The notes beneath the pieces are model-generated. The model worked only from the letters and a program-made list of their open reading frames with translations, was not told where the DNA came from and made no database searches. 25,997 nucleotides of DNA from a bacterium (GTDB lineage Bacteria; Elusimicrobiota; Elusimicrobia; Elusimicrobiales; UBA9959), in NCBI GenBank assembly GCA_021812825.1, contig JAKAMO010000030.1, positions 1-25,997 on the forward strand. The letters are read 5' to 3'. This document shows, in pieces, positions 9,701 to 16,422 of this stretch; position 1 is the first letter of the stretch; the number at the start of each line of letters is the position of its first letter. The position numbers and the translations under genes were made by a program.

Positions 9701-12700
9701 ATCCGCCTTGGCGGCGGTGAAATCACCGATGCCCACGAGGCCGCCGCTGGAGACGAAGAACATGTCCGGGCGGAGCGCGGAGCCGGCGGTCAGGATGTAC
9801 GAGGTCCCAGCCCCCAGCAGGAACTTGGCGCCCCCGTTCACCTCGAGGGCGGCCTCGGGACTCGTCCAGTTGACGCCGACCCGGCCGGCATTGACCACCA
9901 GGGTGGAGCCGCCCACAGAGAACACGTTGCCGCCCACGGTCAGCGTAGAGTTGTACAGCGTCAGCTGTCCCGACATGGTGTCGCCGGACTTCAGTACGTT
10001 CCCGGACGCGGTGACGTTCTGAAGGCCGGAGCCGTCGCCGTAGAAAACGCCGGTGGCCGTCACGCTGGCCTTCACTACGCCGGCGGAGTCGCGCCAGATC
10101 TGCGCGTAATCGAGCAGGGTACTTCCGGCCGCCAGCACGTCAAGGCGCGCCGCGGGAGTACCGGTGGAGATACCCACGTCGCCTTTGGCGTTGATGGTCA
10201 TCCTGGTCAGAGGCGTCAGCGTACCCGCAGGGGCGGTCATGAAGTCCAGACGGGCCGGCATGCTCACGGCGCTAGGAGCTCCGTCCACGGACGCCAGCAG
10301 GGCGGCCGCCAGCGGGTAAGGGTCGCCGGAGTTGCCGTTGTAGCCGGCAAAACCCAGCAGGCCAAGGTGATCACCCGCGAGGACCATGGCCTCCGCTCCC
10401 GGTGCGCCACGTGACTTTGAGAGGGCCAGGAAAGCGGAGTCGCTTATCTCGGCGGACTGCTCCATCATCACCCCGGCGTTCTTGCTGTCGCCTACGATAT
10501 GCAGCGTGCTGTGCGGAGCCTTCTGATTGATCCCGACCCAGCCGCCGGTGGTGACCACCAGGTGATAGCTGGTGTCGGAGGTGGAGGCCCGCAGGGAGTA
10601 GTTCATGTTCACCGTATCCGTCTCCTGCACGTCCAGCCTGGCTTTAGGGGCGGTCGTCCCGATCCCCAGGTAGCCGGCATTGATATAGGACGGAGAGGTT
10701 TTGTCGGCGTTAAGGCGGACCACGACGCCCTCGTTGATATCGAACACGTCGAGGAGTCCGTTATTGGCGAACTGCGATATACGCGCCACCTTGCGGTTCA
10801 GATTGCTGGCGTTGTGGATCTCCATGTAGGAGACCGTGTTCGGGGCGTAGATGTCGAGCCTTGCCACGGGCGCTTCCGTCCCGATGCCGACGGTGCCGCT
10901 GGACAGCACAGTAAAGGTGCCCCCGCCGACCTGGAACAGGCCCTGCGGGGTACCTGTGGCTATCCCCACGAAACCGGAGCCCGTGATGCGCATACGCTCG
11001 GTATGGCCGTTGCCGGTGTAGAAGGCCAGGGTATTGGAGTTAGTGGGATTATCATAGAACCCGGCAATACCAGCCTGCTCCCATGTGGGACCGTTGTTGT
11101 AGAAGGTCAGGGAGGCGCCGGTCGTATTGCCAGCGCCGGGGTTCCCCAGCCTGAGGGCTTCCTTTACCGCGCCGGCGGTGTTCGCCGTATTGACCTGGAG
11201 AGTCCCGGCAGGAAGGAAGGTGGCGATATCGGTGCCGCCGGTCTGGATGCGGGTGTTGCCACCGGTGGAATTCACCAGTATATCCCCGGCGCTGGTCAGG
11301 CCGGAAGCGCTTATTCCGGTCAGGCCCGAGCCGTTGCCGTACAAGGTCCCGTTGGCGGTGACGCTGGCGATTATCACCCCGGCGGAATTCCTCCAGAGCT
11401 GGACATAGTCCGAGGCGCCGGAGCCTTCGGCCGCCACGTCCAGCGCCGCGGCCGGCGGGAAGGCGCGCACCCCCAGGCTGCCGCTGGTGGAAACGGCCAG
11501 CCTGTACGAGGCGGCGTCCGCGTTCGTGGAAACTATCAGCGCGTACTGCGCCAGCGCGCTGGTCTCCTCGACATGAAGCCTGGCCATCGGGGAGGTATCG
11601 CCGATCCCGACGTTGCCGGCCTGCTGTATCACCAGTTGGGGGGTATTCCCCAGGTTATTGAAAGATAGCCAGTTGCCTCCGGTAGGATTGTTGGTCAGCA
11701 TCCAGTAGGCGTTCGCGTTCTGTCCCAATCCCAGCCAGGCCGTATTCCCGGCGGCGGATTCAAGGAAGGCGCGGCCGTACGTATTCTTGACGTGGAGTTC
11801 CACCGACGGAAGAACGGTACCTATGCCCACCTTGCCGGAATATACCGCGAGCGTGGAGCCGCCGACAGAAAATGCGCCGCCGGTCACGGTCAGCGTCGAG
11901 CCCGCCAGCGTCAGCTGTCCTGTCATGGTGTCGCCTGCTTTCAGGACCTTCGTGGCGTCCGTGCCGGTGGCGCCCGTGACCCCTGTGAGCCCGGAACCGT
12001 CCCCCACGAACTTAACGGCGTGCGCGCCGTCTCCGGCCACCCAGAACAGGTCGGTAGTCCCCGTGGAAACCGCCATCATCGTGCCGCTCTCTCCGGCGCC
12101 GCTGGAGACGTGCAGCCGGTAAAGCGGAACGTCGGTACCGATACCCACCCGGGTAGGGGTGGAGACCACCAGTATCTCATTGGAATCCACCATGAAGGAG
12201 ATCTTGCCGGTGGCATTGTTATTGAAGATCGTTTTCGCAAAGGCCTGCGGGACCGTGTTGAACACGAGGTTGCCGCCGTAATTGGCGAAATTGAGATTGC
12301 TGTTGTCCGTCACGAGCACATGGAACGCGGAGGCCGGGGAGCTGGTCCCGATGCCTACGCGGCCGTTGATGACCGCCAAGGTCCCCCCTCCCACGGAGAA
12401 GGCGTTGCCGGTCACGGTCAGCGTGGACCCGGCCAGCGTGAGCGGGCCGGTCATCGTGTCGCCGGCCTTGAGCACCTTGGTGCTGTCGGTGCCGGTCGCG
12501 CCCGTCACGCCGGTCAGTCCGGACCCGTCCCCGACGAAGCGGACGGCTTCGAAAGCGCCTGAGGCGGACATAGAGGAGATGATATTGCCGGTCGAGTCGC
12601 GCCAGATCTGCGCGTAGACGTTGGAGACCGCGCCGGTGGAGACCACGTCCAGCGCCGCCTGCGGATTGCGGGTGCTGACGCCGATGCCTGCGGTATCCAT

Positions 12701-14545
12701 CCTGCCGAAGAGAAGACCGCCGATGTTGATCTCGTTCGAAGAGTTGGGCGCTGAGGTATTCTGCAACGCGCCGATGACTATGTTATTGCCGCCGGTGGTA
12801 TTGTTCATCCCCGCCGTAGACCCCAGGAAGGTATTGCCCGAGCCGACCGTGTTGGAGAAGCCCGCGCCGTAGCCGAGCATCGTGTTGTTGTCCCCGGAAC
12901 CATGCCCCTTGCCTGCGGCGGAACCGACAAAAATATTGTAATTGCCGGCGTCGGATAGGCCGGCTCTATCGCCGACGGCCAGACTGGAAGAGCCGGGAAG
13001 GACGCGCAGCACCGTGCTGCCGTTTATCTGGTAAGAACCCGCGTTGACGAAACCCTGGGTGGTGACGCTGGAAACCGCGAACAGCCCCCCGTTGACATGC
13101 AGCTGATATACGGGGGCCGAAGTGCCCACTCCGACGTTGCCGCTCTGCGTGACCGTCATCTTTCCGGCCCCGCTCATCGCCAGGACATAATTATCGGAGG
13201 CGTCCACGTACATGCTGCTCTTCAGCAGACCCGCCTTTTCCAGACCGATCAGCGGATTACCTGTACCTTTGGAGTCGATATAAAGACTGTCGTAGCTCGA
13301 GTCGTATCCCTCGATGAGGACGGCCACCTGACCCGAACGCTCTATCACATGAAGGGGATACATGGGCGAGGATGTCCCGACGCCCACGTAGCCTTTCGTG
13401 GAGACGAAGAGCATGGGCACTACGGTACTGGTACCGGCCCACAGCACGCCTGAGTTGGATAAGCTGCCCGGGGCTATCACGGTAAGGGTCGAGCCTGCCA
13501 CTGTGAGCTGGCCGGTCATCGTGTCGCCTGTCTTGAACACCTTCGTGTTGTCGGTGCCGGTGGCGCCGGTAACCCCGGTGAGGCCGGAGCCGTCGCCGAC
13601 GAATTTCTGCCCGTGCACGGCGTAGCTGGATACCCACATGACGTCGCCGGAGGCGCTGGAGACCACCAGCGCGTAAGCGGGAACCGAGCTGATGCCGACA
13701 TTGCCGGCTATATAGGTGCGCGCGGCGCGATCGATCGAATAGATGGCGAACGGCTTATTGGGCTGGGTCCCGGAGTAAAGGGTGCTGATGTAGACGCCGT
13801 AGGTGTCGGCTATGGTGCCGGTATTGTTCACTCCGTCGATGAACAGCGCCGTCGCCTGGGGCGAAGACCCCGAGTTGTTGATGCCGGCGCGCACGCCTAT
13901 CATGATGCCGTTCTTCCCCGACGGGATCTCCGCCTCGAAATTGCCGCCGGCCATTATGTCGGAGCTGTCCGAAGTGGCGGAGATGACGTGCCCGCTGACG
14001 CCTACGCGGACGTCCTGCGTGCCCGGGGTCAGGTCCTTCAGCAACGCGGCCCCCTGCACCACGGCATAGGTGGAAGGATCGACCGTCCAGTCCGCCGCAG
14101 TGAGCTCCCCGCGCACCACGACGTGCGTGGACGCGAAGACGGCGGGACCGGAAAGCGCGGTAAGCGTGGAGGCGGAATAGGCGTAGCCTGCGCTGGACGA
14201 GAAGACGGAATACGGCACGAAGGTGAGGCGCTCCAGGGGAATGAGCGGAGAGGAGTTCACCGTGACGCGGAGATACCAGGGACCGGCGGAGAGGTTCACG
14301 GCGGGAAGGGTGAAAGTGGACCTGAAAAGGCCGTTGGCGACGCTGAAGGACTGGGCCGGTCCGGCGGACTGGCAGCCGGCGCCGGAACCGGTGCCGTCGG
14401 AGCAGAAGTCGAACGAGAAGCTGTAGCTCCCGTTGGCCGGCAGTGGGCCGTCCTTGAGCCTCCCCTGGTAGGTCATTATCTCGGCCGCTGACGGCGAGGC
14501 CGCCCAGCAAGCGAGCAGGAAAATAGAGAGTATGAGCTTCTTCAT
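6779..14545 (-). CDS. Giant exported fibre/adhesin-like protein with YadA-type head repeats and C1q-like C-terminus (2588 aa)
   Basis: I chose the ATG at 14545 because GGAGG lies 5 nt before it and M-K-K-L-I-L-S opens a signal peptide; an upstream in-frame ATG at 14557 has no such site. Residues 22-120 are the M-T-Y-Q-G-R-L domain common at the N-terminus of bacterial fibre-like proteins, with the only two cysteines I see in the mature chain (48 and 58). Residues 180-1810 are modular: about 16 G-x-V-G-I-G-T-x-x-P-x-x-x-L-x-V motifs, six F-V-G-D-G-S-G-L units (three nearly identical), and an A-G/N-x-x-x-G repeat patch near 520-600. Residues 1887-2267 hold 25 G-G-x-x-N repeats. Residues 2452-2588 resemble a C1q domain. 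No transmembrane barrel is present, so this is not a classical autotransporter; it is more likely a trimeric surface fibre. It is preceded by a structured 138-nt gap and the porV-like gene. Target and export route are not shown by the sequence. Confidence 0.88.
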   Translation of the reverse strand: MKKLILSIFLLACWAASPSAAEIMTYQGRLKDGPLPANGSYSFSFDFCSDGTGSGAGCQSAGPAQSFSVANGLFRSTFTLPAVNLSAGPWYLRVTVNSSPLIPLERLTFVPYSVFSSSAGYAYSASTLTALSGPAVFASTHVVVRGELTAADWTVDPSTYAVVQGAALLKDLTPGTQDVRVGVSGHVISATSDSSDIMAGGNFEAEIPSGKNGIMIGVRAGINNSGSSPQATALFIDGVNNTGTIADTYGVYISTLYSGTQPNKPFAIYSIDRAARTYIAGNVGISSVPAYALVVSSASGDVMWVSSYAVHGQKFVGDGSGLTGVTGATGTDNTKVFKTGDTMTGQLTVAGSTLTVIAPGSLSNSGVLWAGTSTVVPMLFVSTKGYVGVGTSSPMYPLHVIERSGQVAVLIEGYDSSYDSLYIDSKGTGNPLIGLEKAGLLKSSMYVDASDNYVLAMSGAGKMTVTQSGNVGVGTSAPVYQLHVNGGLFAVSSVTTQGFVNAGSYQINGSTVLRVLPGSSSLAVGDRAGLSDAGNYNIFVGSAAGKGHGSGDNNTMLGYGAGFSNTVGSGNTFLGSTAGMNNTTGGNNIVIGALQNTSAPNSSNEINIGGLLFGRMDTAGIGVSTRNPQAALDVVSTGAVSNVYAQIWRDSTGNIISSMSASGAFEAVRFVGDGSGLTGVTGATGTDSTKVLKAGDTMTGPLTLAGSTLTVTGNAFSVGGGTLAVINGRVGIGTSSPASAFHVLVTDNSNLNFANYGGNLVFNTVPQAFAKTIFNNNATGKISFMVDSNEILVVSTPTRVGIGTDVPLYRLHVSSGAGESGTMMAVSTGTTDLFWVAGDGAHAVKFVGDGSGLTGVTGATGTDATKVLKAGDTMTGQLTLAGSTLTVTGGAFSVGGSTLAVYSGKVGIGTVLPSVELHVKNTYGRAFLESAAGNTAWLGLGQNANAYWMLTNNPTGGNWLSFNNLGNTPQLVIQQAGNVGIGDTSPMARLHVEETSALAQYALIVSTNADAASYRLAVSTSGSLGVRAFPPAAALDVAAEGSGASDYVQLWRNSAGVIIASVTANGTLYGNGSGLTGISASGLTSAGDILVNSTGGNTRIQTGGTDIATFLPAGTLQVNTANTAGAVKEALRLGNPGAGNTTGASLTFYNNGPTWEQAGIAGFYDNPTNSNTLAFYTGNGHTERMRITGSGFVGIATGTPQGLFQVGGGTFTVLSSGTVGIGTEAPVARLDIYAPNTVSYMEIHNASNLNRKVARISQFANNGLLDVFDINEGVVVRLNADKTSPSYINAGYLGIGTTAPKARLDVQETDTVNMNYSLRASTSDTSYHLVVTTGGWVGINQKAPHSTLHIVGDSKNAGVMMEQSAEISDSAFLALSKSRGAPGAEAMVLAGDHLGLLGFAGYNGNSGDPYPLAAALLASVDGAPSAVSMPARLDFMTAPAGTLTPLTRMTINAKGDVGISTGTPAARLDVLAAGSTLLDYAQIWRDSAGVVKASVTATGVFYGDGSGLQNVTASGNVLKSGDTMSGQLTLYNSTLTVGGNVFSVGGSTLVVNAGRVGVNWTSPEAALEVNGGAKFLLGAGTSYILTAGSALRPDMFFVSSGGLVGIGDFTAAKADTSTVLQLEPRLHDYAAGAEDYALGVSVNARAVSGGLQDVLAAGNFEATVEGPASAAMAIGLRAKIRREIAGVGVVGRAMGVFVDQLQNDTGGGITNTYGIYIATQTGGAQTNRPYSIYAEDTNAYNYFGGYVGISSAVPVAALVISSAPGSSGPMLLVSTGASVVFGVKGNGEVYASGRFIGDGSGLINVTGTDATKVLKAGDAMTGPLSINSDVATKSADLLTTGIIISTGGAMQTTGIGHGTVAGSARGTGAVDLQTSRLAAGQAATGDYSVIGGGIGNTASGYASVVSGGQQNSAGASNSYATVGGGVGNSASATYATVGGGTSNKASGFFSVVAGGQSNTVYAANSAAAGGFNNVVSSSNSFSGGGYYNVVAGTSSAVAGGEHNAVYDFYGFIGSGVSNVIASSYSVVAGGASNMTYGVYSAVGGGFSNTANSGYNTIAGGAGNTVNNQYGAIGGGMNNAAGEYGFVGGGYGNQASNVHAAVAGGWNNIAGGMDAFVGGGQGNQTTSNYSVIAGGVSNFMSATDPYAVIGGGYGNNITGSGLYAVIGGGSKNQANMPYSAVLSGSTNTAMGQYSVVAGGWWNTAGAWGTTIGGGIFNNVNVGSYATIAGGSTNTASGFGSFIGAGELNQASGNYAVIPGGYMNAANGTYSFSAGYKSTAAASGSFSWADGTGTGIVNSGMNQVMFKAAGGFWVSTSTLYYTTGLYVSTSNTVNIGTVDSTRADLSLWINKGSGMNTFLLGNDTTKGLKIRDTGTLIDLDSQGVDLMFNSSGKNAYFYQGKVGVGVTTALAGSKMAINEPSPNLTDPYVLKVGTGTSPEMLTVSTTGVVSMPRQSMARAYAPAAGSYVSAAWSWVTMSASYEDNLLEYDTLNSYFTSKYGGLYMVSAHVTFAASTMGTVRGIGLGLNGAVPNPEARDVRRAVSSATDADDMNLTRIMRIPPGQFVRLFVYQDTGANLGVATATMDVVKLN
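6782..7192 (-). other. C1q/TNF-like C-terminal domain of the giant fibre protein
   Basis: Residues 2452-2588 reproduce most of the spacing of the C1q signature: D2481, four residues, Y2486, six residues, F2493, five residues, G2499, one residue, Y2501. The domain ends with a strand pattern R-L-F-V-Y-Q-D-T-G and a short hydrophobic finish, V-V-K-L-N. C1q domains trimerise and often cap collagen-like or fibre stalks. The first Phe of the signature is Met here, and the aromatics after G-x-Y are V and A, so the match is distant. Confidence 0.65.
7745..8887 (-). repeat. 25 tandem G-G-x-x-N head repeats (about 15 residues each)
   Basis: Residues 1887-2267 consist of consecutive units with the consensus Y-x-x-V/I-x-G-G-x-x-N followed by 4-7 variable residues, for example Y-S-V-I-G-G-G-I-G-N and Y-A-T-V-G-G-G-T-S-N. 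Two degenerate units follow, to residue 2288. The period of 14-18 residues and the small-residue/Asn ladder resemble the left-handed beta-roll of YadA-type adhesin heads. The repeats vary in sequence, so this is not a recent slippage array. Confidence 0.85.
9251..9628 (-). repeat. Second copy of a duplicated fibre module (residues about 1640-1765)
   Basis: This stretch aligns with residues 183-300 of the same protein. Shared landmarks are A-A-G-N-F-E-A-T, G-L-R-A-K-I, T-N-T-Y-G-I-Y-I, N-R-P-Y-S-I-Y, G-G-Y-V-G-I-S-S and A-A-L-V-I-S-S-A-P-G. Substitutions are spread throughout, which indicates an old internal duplication. Confidence 0.75.
11885..12010 (-). repeat. F-V-G-D-G-S-G / G-D-T-M-T-G cassette, copy 3 (residues 846-887)
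   Basis: It is almost identical in protein sequence to the copies at 12413-12538 and 13478-13603: F-V-G-D-G-S-G-L-T-G-V-T-G-A-T-G-T-D, then K-A-G-D-T-M-T-G-Q-L-T-L-A-G-S-T-L-T-V. The DNA differs at many third codon positions. Confidence 0.85.
12413..12538 (-). repeat. F-V-G-D-G-S-G / G-D-T-M-T-G cassette, copy 2 (residues 670-711)
   Basis: This is the middle of the three well-conserved copies. It follows a Y-A-Q-I-W-R-D-S-T-G unit (residues 644-653), which recurs near residues 1047 and 1480 before the diverged copies of the cassette. Confidence 0.85.
13478..13603 (-). repeat. F-V-G-D-G-S-G / G-D-T-M-T-G cassette, copy 1 (residues 315-356)
   Basis: This is the first of three conserved copies. 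Diverged relatives begin near residues 1069, 1501 and 1794 (Y-G-N-G-S-G-L, Y-G-D-G-S-G-L, F-I-G-D-G-S-G-L). Phage tail fibres and bacterial fibre-like proteins carry similar G-D-T-M-T-G units. Confidence 0.85.
13646..13999 (-). repeat. First copy of a duplicated fibre module (residues about 183-300)
   Basis: It is the partner of the module at 9251-9628. Shared landmarks are M-A-G-G-N-F-E-A-E, G-V-R-A-G-I, A-D-T-Y-G-V-Y-I, N-K-P-F-A-I-Y-S and G-N-V-G-I-S-S. In both places the module runs into a F-V/I-G-D-G-S-G-L cassette. Confidence 0.75.
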
Positions 14546-14586
14546 AACCGCCTCCATGAGCGGATCATCAACGTTCTTTCACGCAT

Positions 14587-14642
14587 AGCGTTCAGGCAAT
14601 CCCGGCGGCGCCTTGCGACGCTCCCGCGCTTGCCTCAACGCT
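14587..14642 (-). promoter_or_regulatory. Long stem-loop in the leader of the giant fibre gene
   Basis: An inverted repeat pairs 14587-14599 with 14630-14642: 13 positions with one mismatch around a GC-rich 30-nt loop. It lies 42 nt upstream of the fibre start codon, between the PorV-like gene and the fibre gene. It could be a leader structure that affects translation or RNA stability. It could also be chance pairing in GC-rich DNA. Confidence 0.4.
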
Positions 14643-14656
14643 CCGGCGGGGTCGGC

Positions 14657-14680
14657 GGTCCCATGCCCGCGCATGGGACC
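14657..14680 (-). terminator. Hairpin directly after the PorV-like gene; possible partial terminator or RNA processing site
   Basis: A perfect 10-bp stem (GGTCCCATGC at 14657-14666 with GCATGGGACC at 14671-14680) has a 4-nt loop and lies 3 nt after the stop codon. There is no T-run on the minus strand, so full rho-independent termination is doubtful. It could attenuate read-through or protect the 3' end of the upstream message. Confidence 0.5.
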
Positions 14681-14683
14681 GTC

Positions 14684-15613
14684 TCAGAACTTCATCCCCA
14701 CCGAAAAGCGGTGAGCGGTCCCCAGGTCGCCATAGGGGAGCAGAGCGTAGTCCAGCGTGAAACCGGCGTACGCGAAGCCCGCCCCGGCGAAGAAACCGTA
14801 CATCCCGGCTACCCCGGAGACGTCGTCCCCGAAGCCGCGGCCCAGTACCGCGTCGCGCTGGCCGGAAGCCGTGGTCCGCCAGCCGAGCCTGAGCGCTATC
14901 CCTTCCAGCCCCCGGTATTCCGCCCCGGCGCGCAGCGCGGCCGGGCCGTCGTTCGGGAACTCCCCGTCCAGCGCCAGCAGCAGGCGCGGGCCGGCGAAAG
15001 AGGCCGCCGCGCCCGCCTTCAGCTTGAGCGGCAGCGGGAAACTCTCCTCCTCGAACTTCACCCTGGTCCCCAGGTTGGTGACCGCGGCGCCGAACGAGTA
15101 CGGCGTGCCCTCCAGCCGGTACAGCAGCCCCAGGTCCGCCGCTAACGACGTGGCCCCGCTGGACTTGATGCGCTGGCTTATCAGCTTACCGGTGGCGCCT
15201 GCAGCGAGCGGTCCCAGGCGGAAGCCCCGGGAGTATTGCGCGGCGACGTCCCTGGCGGTGAAATCCCCGGTCGGGTTCGCCGACGCGTCGCGCCCCTCCA
15301 GGTCCCCGGCGGAGAAGTACGTGACCGCCGCCGCGTAGGGGCGCTTCATATACGCCGCCTGGGACACCGACGTGCCCTCCAGGTGGAAAGCGTGGGAGAA
15401 GGCCAGCTGCCGGCCTTCCTGCCCCGCCGCCAGGCCGGCCGGGTTATAATAGACGCAGGATATGTCGTCCGAGACCGCAGTATACGCCTCCCCCATCCCC
15501 AGCGCCCTGGCCCCGAAACCGAGGCTGAGGAACTGCGCCGCCGAACTGCCCGCGGCGGCGCAAGGCGCCGCGCGCGACAGCAGCAATACGGCGAATAGTA
15601 TTCCCGGTCTCAT
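14684..15613 (-). CDS. PorV/PorQ-family outer-membrane barrel protein (309 aa)
   Basis: A signal peptide (about 1-20, ending A-P-C-A-A-A) precedes the family's N-terminal signature at about residues 26-62: F-L-S-L-G-F-G-A-R-A-L-G-M-G-E-A-Y, then D-D-I-S-C-V-Y-Y-N-P-A-G-L. The remainder alternates short amphipathic strands and turns and ends in F-S-V-G-M-K-F, as expected of an outer-membrane barrel related to FadL. Length is normal for the family. In type IX secretion, PorV binds cargo with a C-terminal sorting domain and carries it to the attachment machinery; related proteins in other phyla are less well understood. GGAGGAG lies just before the ATG. The gene follows the FecR-domain gene by 34 nt. 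The genes at 21884 and 6752 of the same block encode proteins with possible sorting domains, which fits a cargo-handling role. No core type IX channel gene is in the window. Confidence 0.82.
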   Translation of the reverse strand: MRPGILFAVLLLSRAAPCAAAGSSAAQFLSLGFGARALGMGEAYTAVSDDISCVYYNPAGLAAGQEGRQLAFSHAFHLEGTSVSQAAYMKRPYAAAVTYFSAGDLEGRDASANPTGDFTARDVAAQYSRGFRLGPLAAGATGKLISQRIKSSGATSLAADLGLLYRLEGTPYSFGAAVTNLGTRVKFEEESFPLPLKLKAGAAASFAGPRLLLALDGEFPNDGPAALRAGAEYRGLEGIALRLGWRTTASGQRDAVLGRGFGDDVSGVAGMYGFFAGAGFAYAGFTLDYALLPYGDLGTAHRFSVGMKF

Positions 15614-15647
15614 ATCTCCTCCGCGTCGTGACCTGTCAGTGTCGCTC

Positions 15648-16382
15648 TCACTTCTTCTTCAGGCCGCCCTCTATCTGCTTCACGCTGCCGTCCGGCATGC
15701 GCACGCTGGTCTTCAGCGTCTTGCCCGAATCGGCGCTCTCCTTGAGAAGGTTGATGAACTTGTCATAGTCGCTGACCTTCACCCCTTCCTGCCATTTCCC
15801 GGCGTCCTGCCCGGACATCTTCTTGGCTGCCTCCGGGGCGGCGTTAGGCCCGGTCACGGTGGTCATCTGGCCGGCGCGCAAGGACTGCTTGCCCAGCGAG
15901 TTCTGCACGTCCACGTGCCCCTCGTAGACCTTCACGGTCAGGAGGCTCCTCTGCTCTATATCGGCCTCGGTGCCGCGCACCGCGCAGACCGCGGAAGGCG
16001 TACGCACGTTGATCTTGGCCATCTTATGCAGCATCCTGGTCCAGAGCTGGCCGAACGAGAGCTTCAGCATCTCGCGCAGCTTCCCGCCCTTGGAGATCTC
16101 GAACTCCGAGCTCTCGTTCAGGCGCACCTCCGCGCCGCCCTTGGTCACGAGCCCGGCCTTCGCGCCCTTGCCGGTCTTTATGTTGTCGCCGCCGTAAAGC
16201 ATGTCGTTGACCTTGAGCTCCGAATAAGCGGCCTCGCCCGCCCGCTTGACCTGCACTTCGCCGTCGATATACACGGCCACCGCCGCCACCTGGGGCGCGC
16301 AGGAGGCGGTCAGCCCCCAGCCCGCAAGGCCGCCGGCGATAAGCGCCGCTGCCGCCGCCGCGAACTTCATCTTCCTGTTCAT
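15648..16382 (-). CDS. FecR-domain envelope protein (244 aa)
   Basis: I chose the ATG at 16382 because GGGAGGAG lies 4 nt before it and M-N-R-K-M-K-F opens a hydrophobic signal segment; the frame stays open upstream to 16448 without a comparable site. Residues 1-29 look like an export signal or membrane anchor ending L-T-A-S-C, a poor but possible lipobox. Residues about 36-170 match FecR-type domains: V-Y-I-D-G-E-V-Q-V, G-G-D-N-I-K-T-G-K-G-A-K-A, V-R-L-N-E-S-S, V-R-T-P-S-A-V-C-A-V-R-G-T-E, V-Y-E-G-H-V-D-V. A lysine-rich tail follows. Classical FecR proteins sense surface receptors and control a sigma factor, but no sigma-factor gene is adjacent. Proteins of this form also occur as general envelope proteins. 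It lies 40 nt after the PrcB-like gene and 34 nt before the PorV-like gene, so co-expression is likely. Confidence 0.8.
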   Translation of the reverse strand: MNRKMKFAAAAAALIAGGLAGWGLTASCAPQVAAVAVYIDGEVQVKRAGEAAYSELKVNDMLYGGDNIKTGKGAKAGLVTKGGAEVRLNESSEFEISKGGKLREMLKLSFGQLWTRMLHKMAKINVRTPSAVCAVRGTEADIEQRSLLTVKVYEGHVDVQNSLGKQSLRAGQMTTVTGPNAAPEAAKKMSGQDAGKWQEGVKVSDYDKFINLLKESADSGKTLKTSVRMPDGSVKQIEGGLKKK

Positions 16383-16422
16383 AACTCCTCCCTTCACCAT
16401 CTCGTTCAACCAAAGCCGCGCG

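Noticed and set aside
6779..14545. Prophage tail-fibre gene
   Set aside because: Fibre-like motifs are present, but there are no phage structural, lysis or integrase genes nearby, and the gene has a signal peptide and sits among exported envelope proteins.
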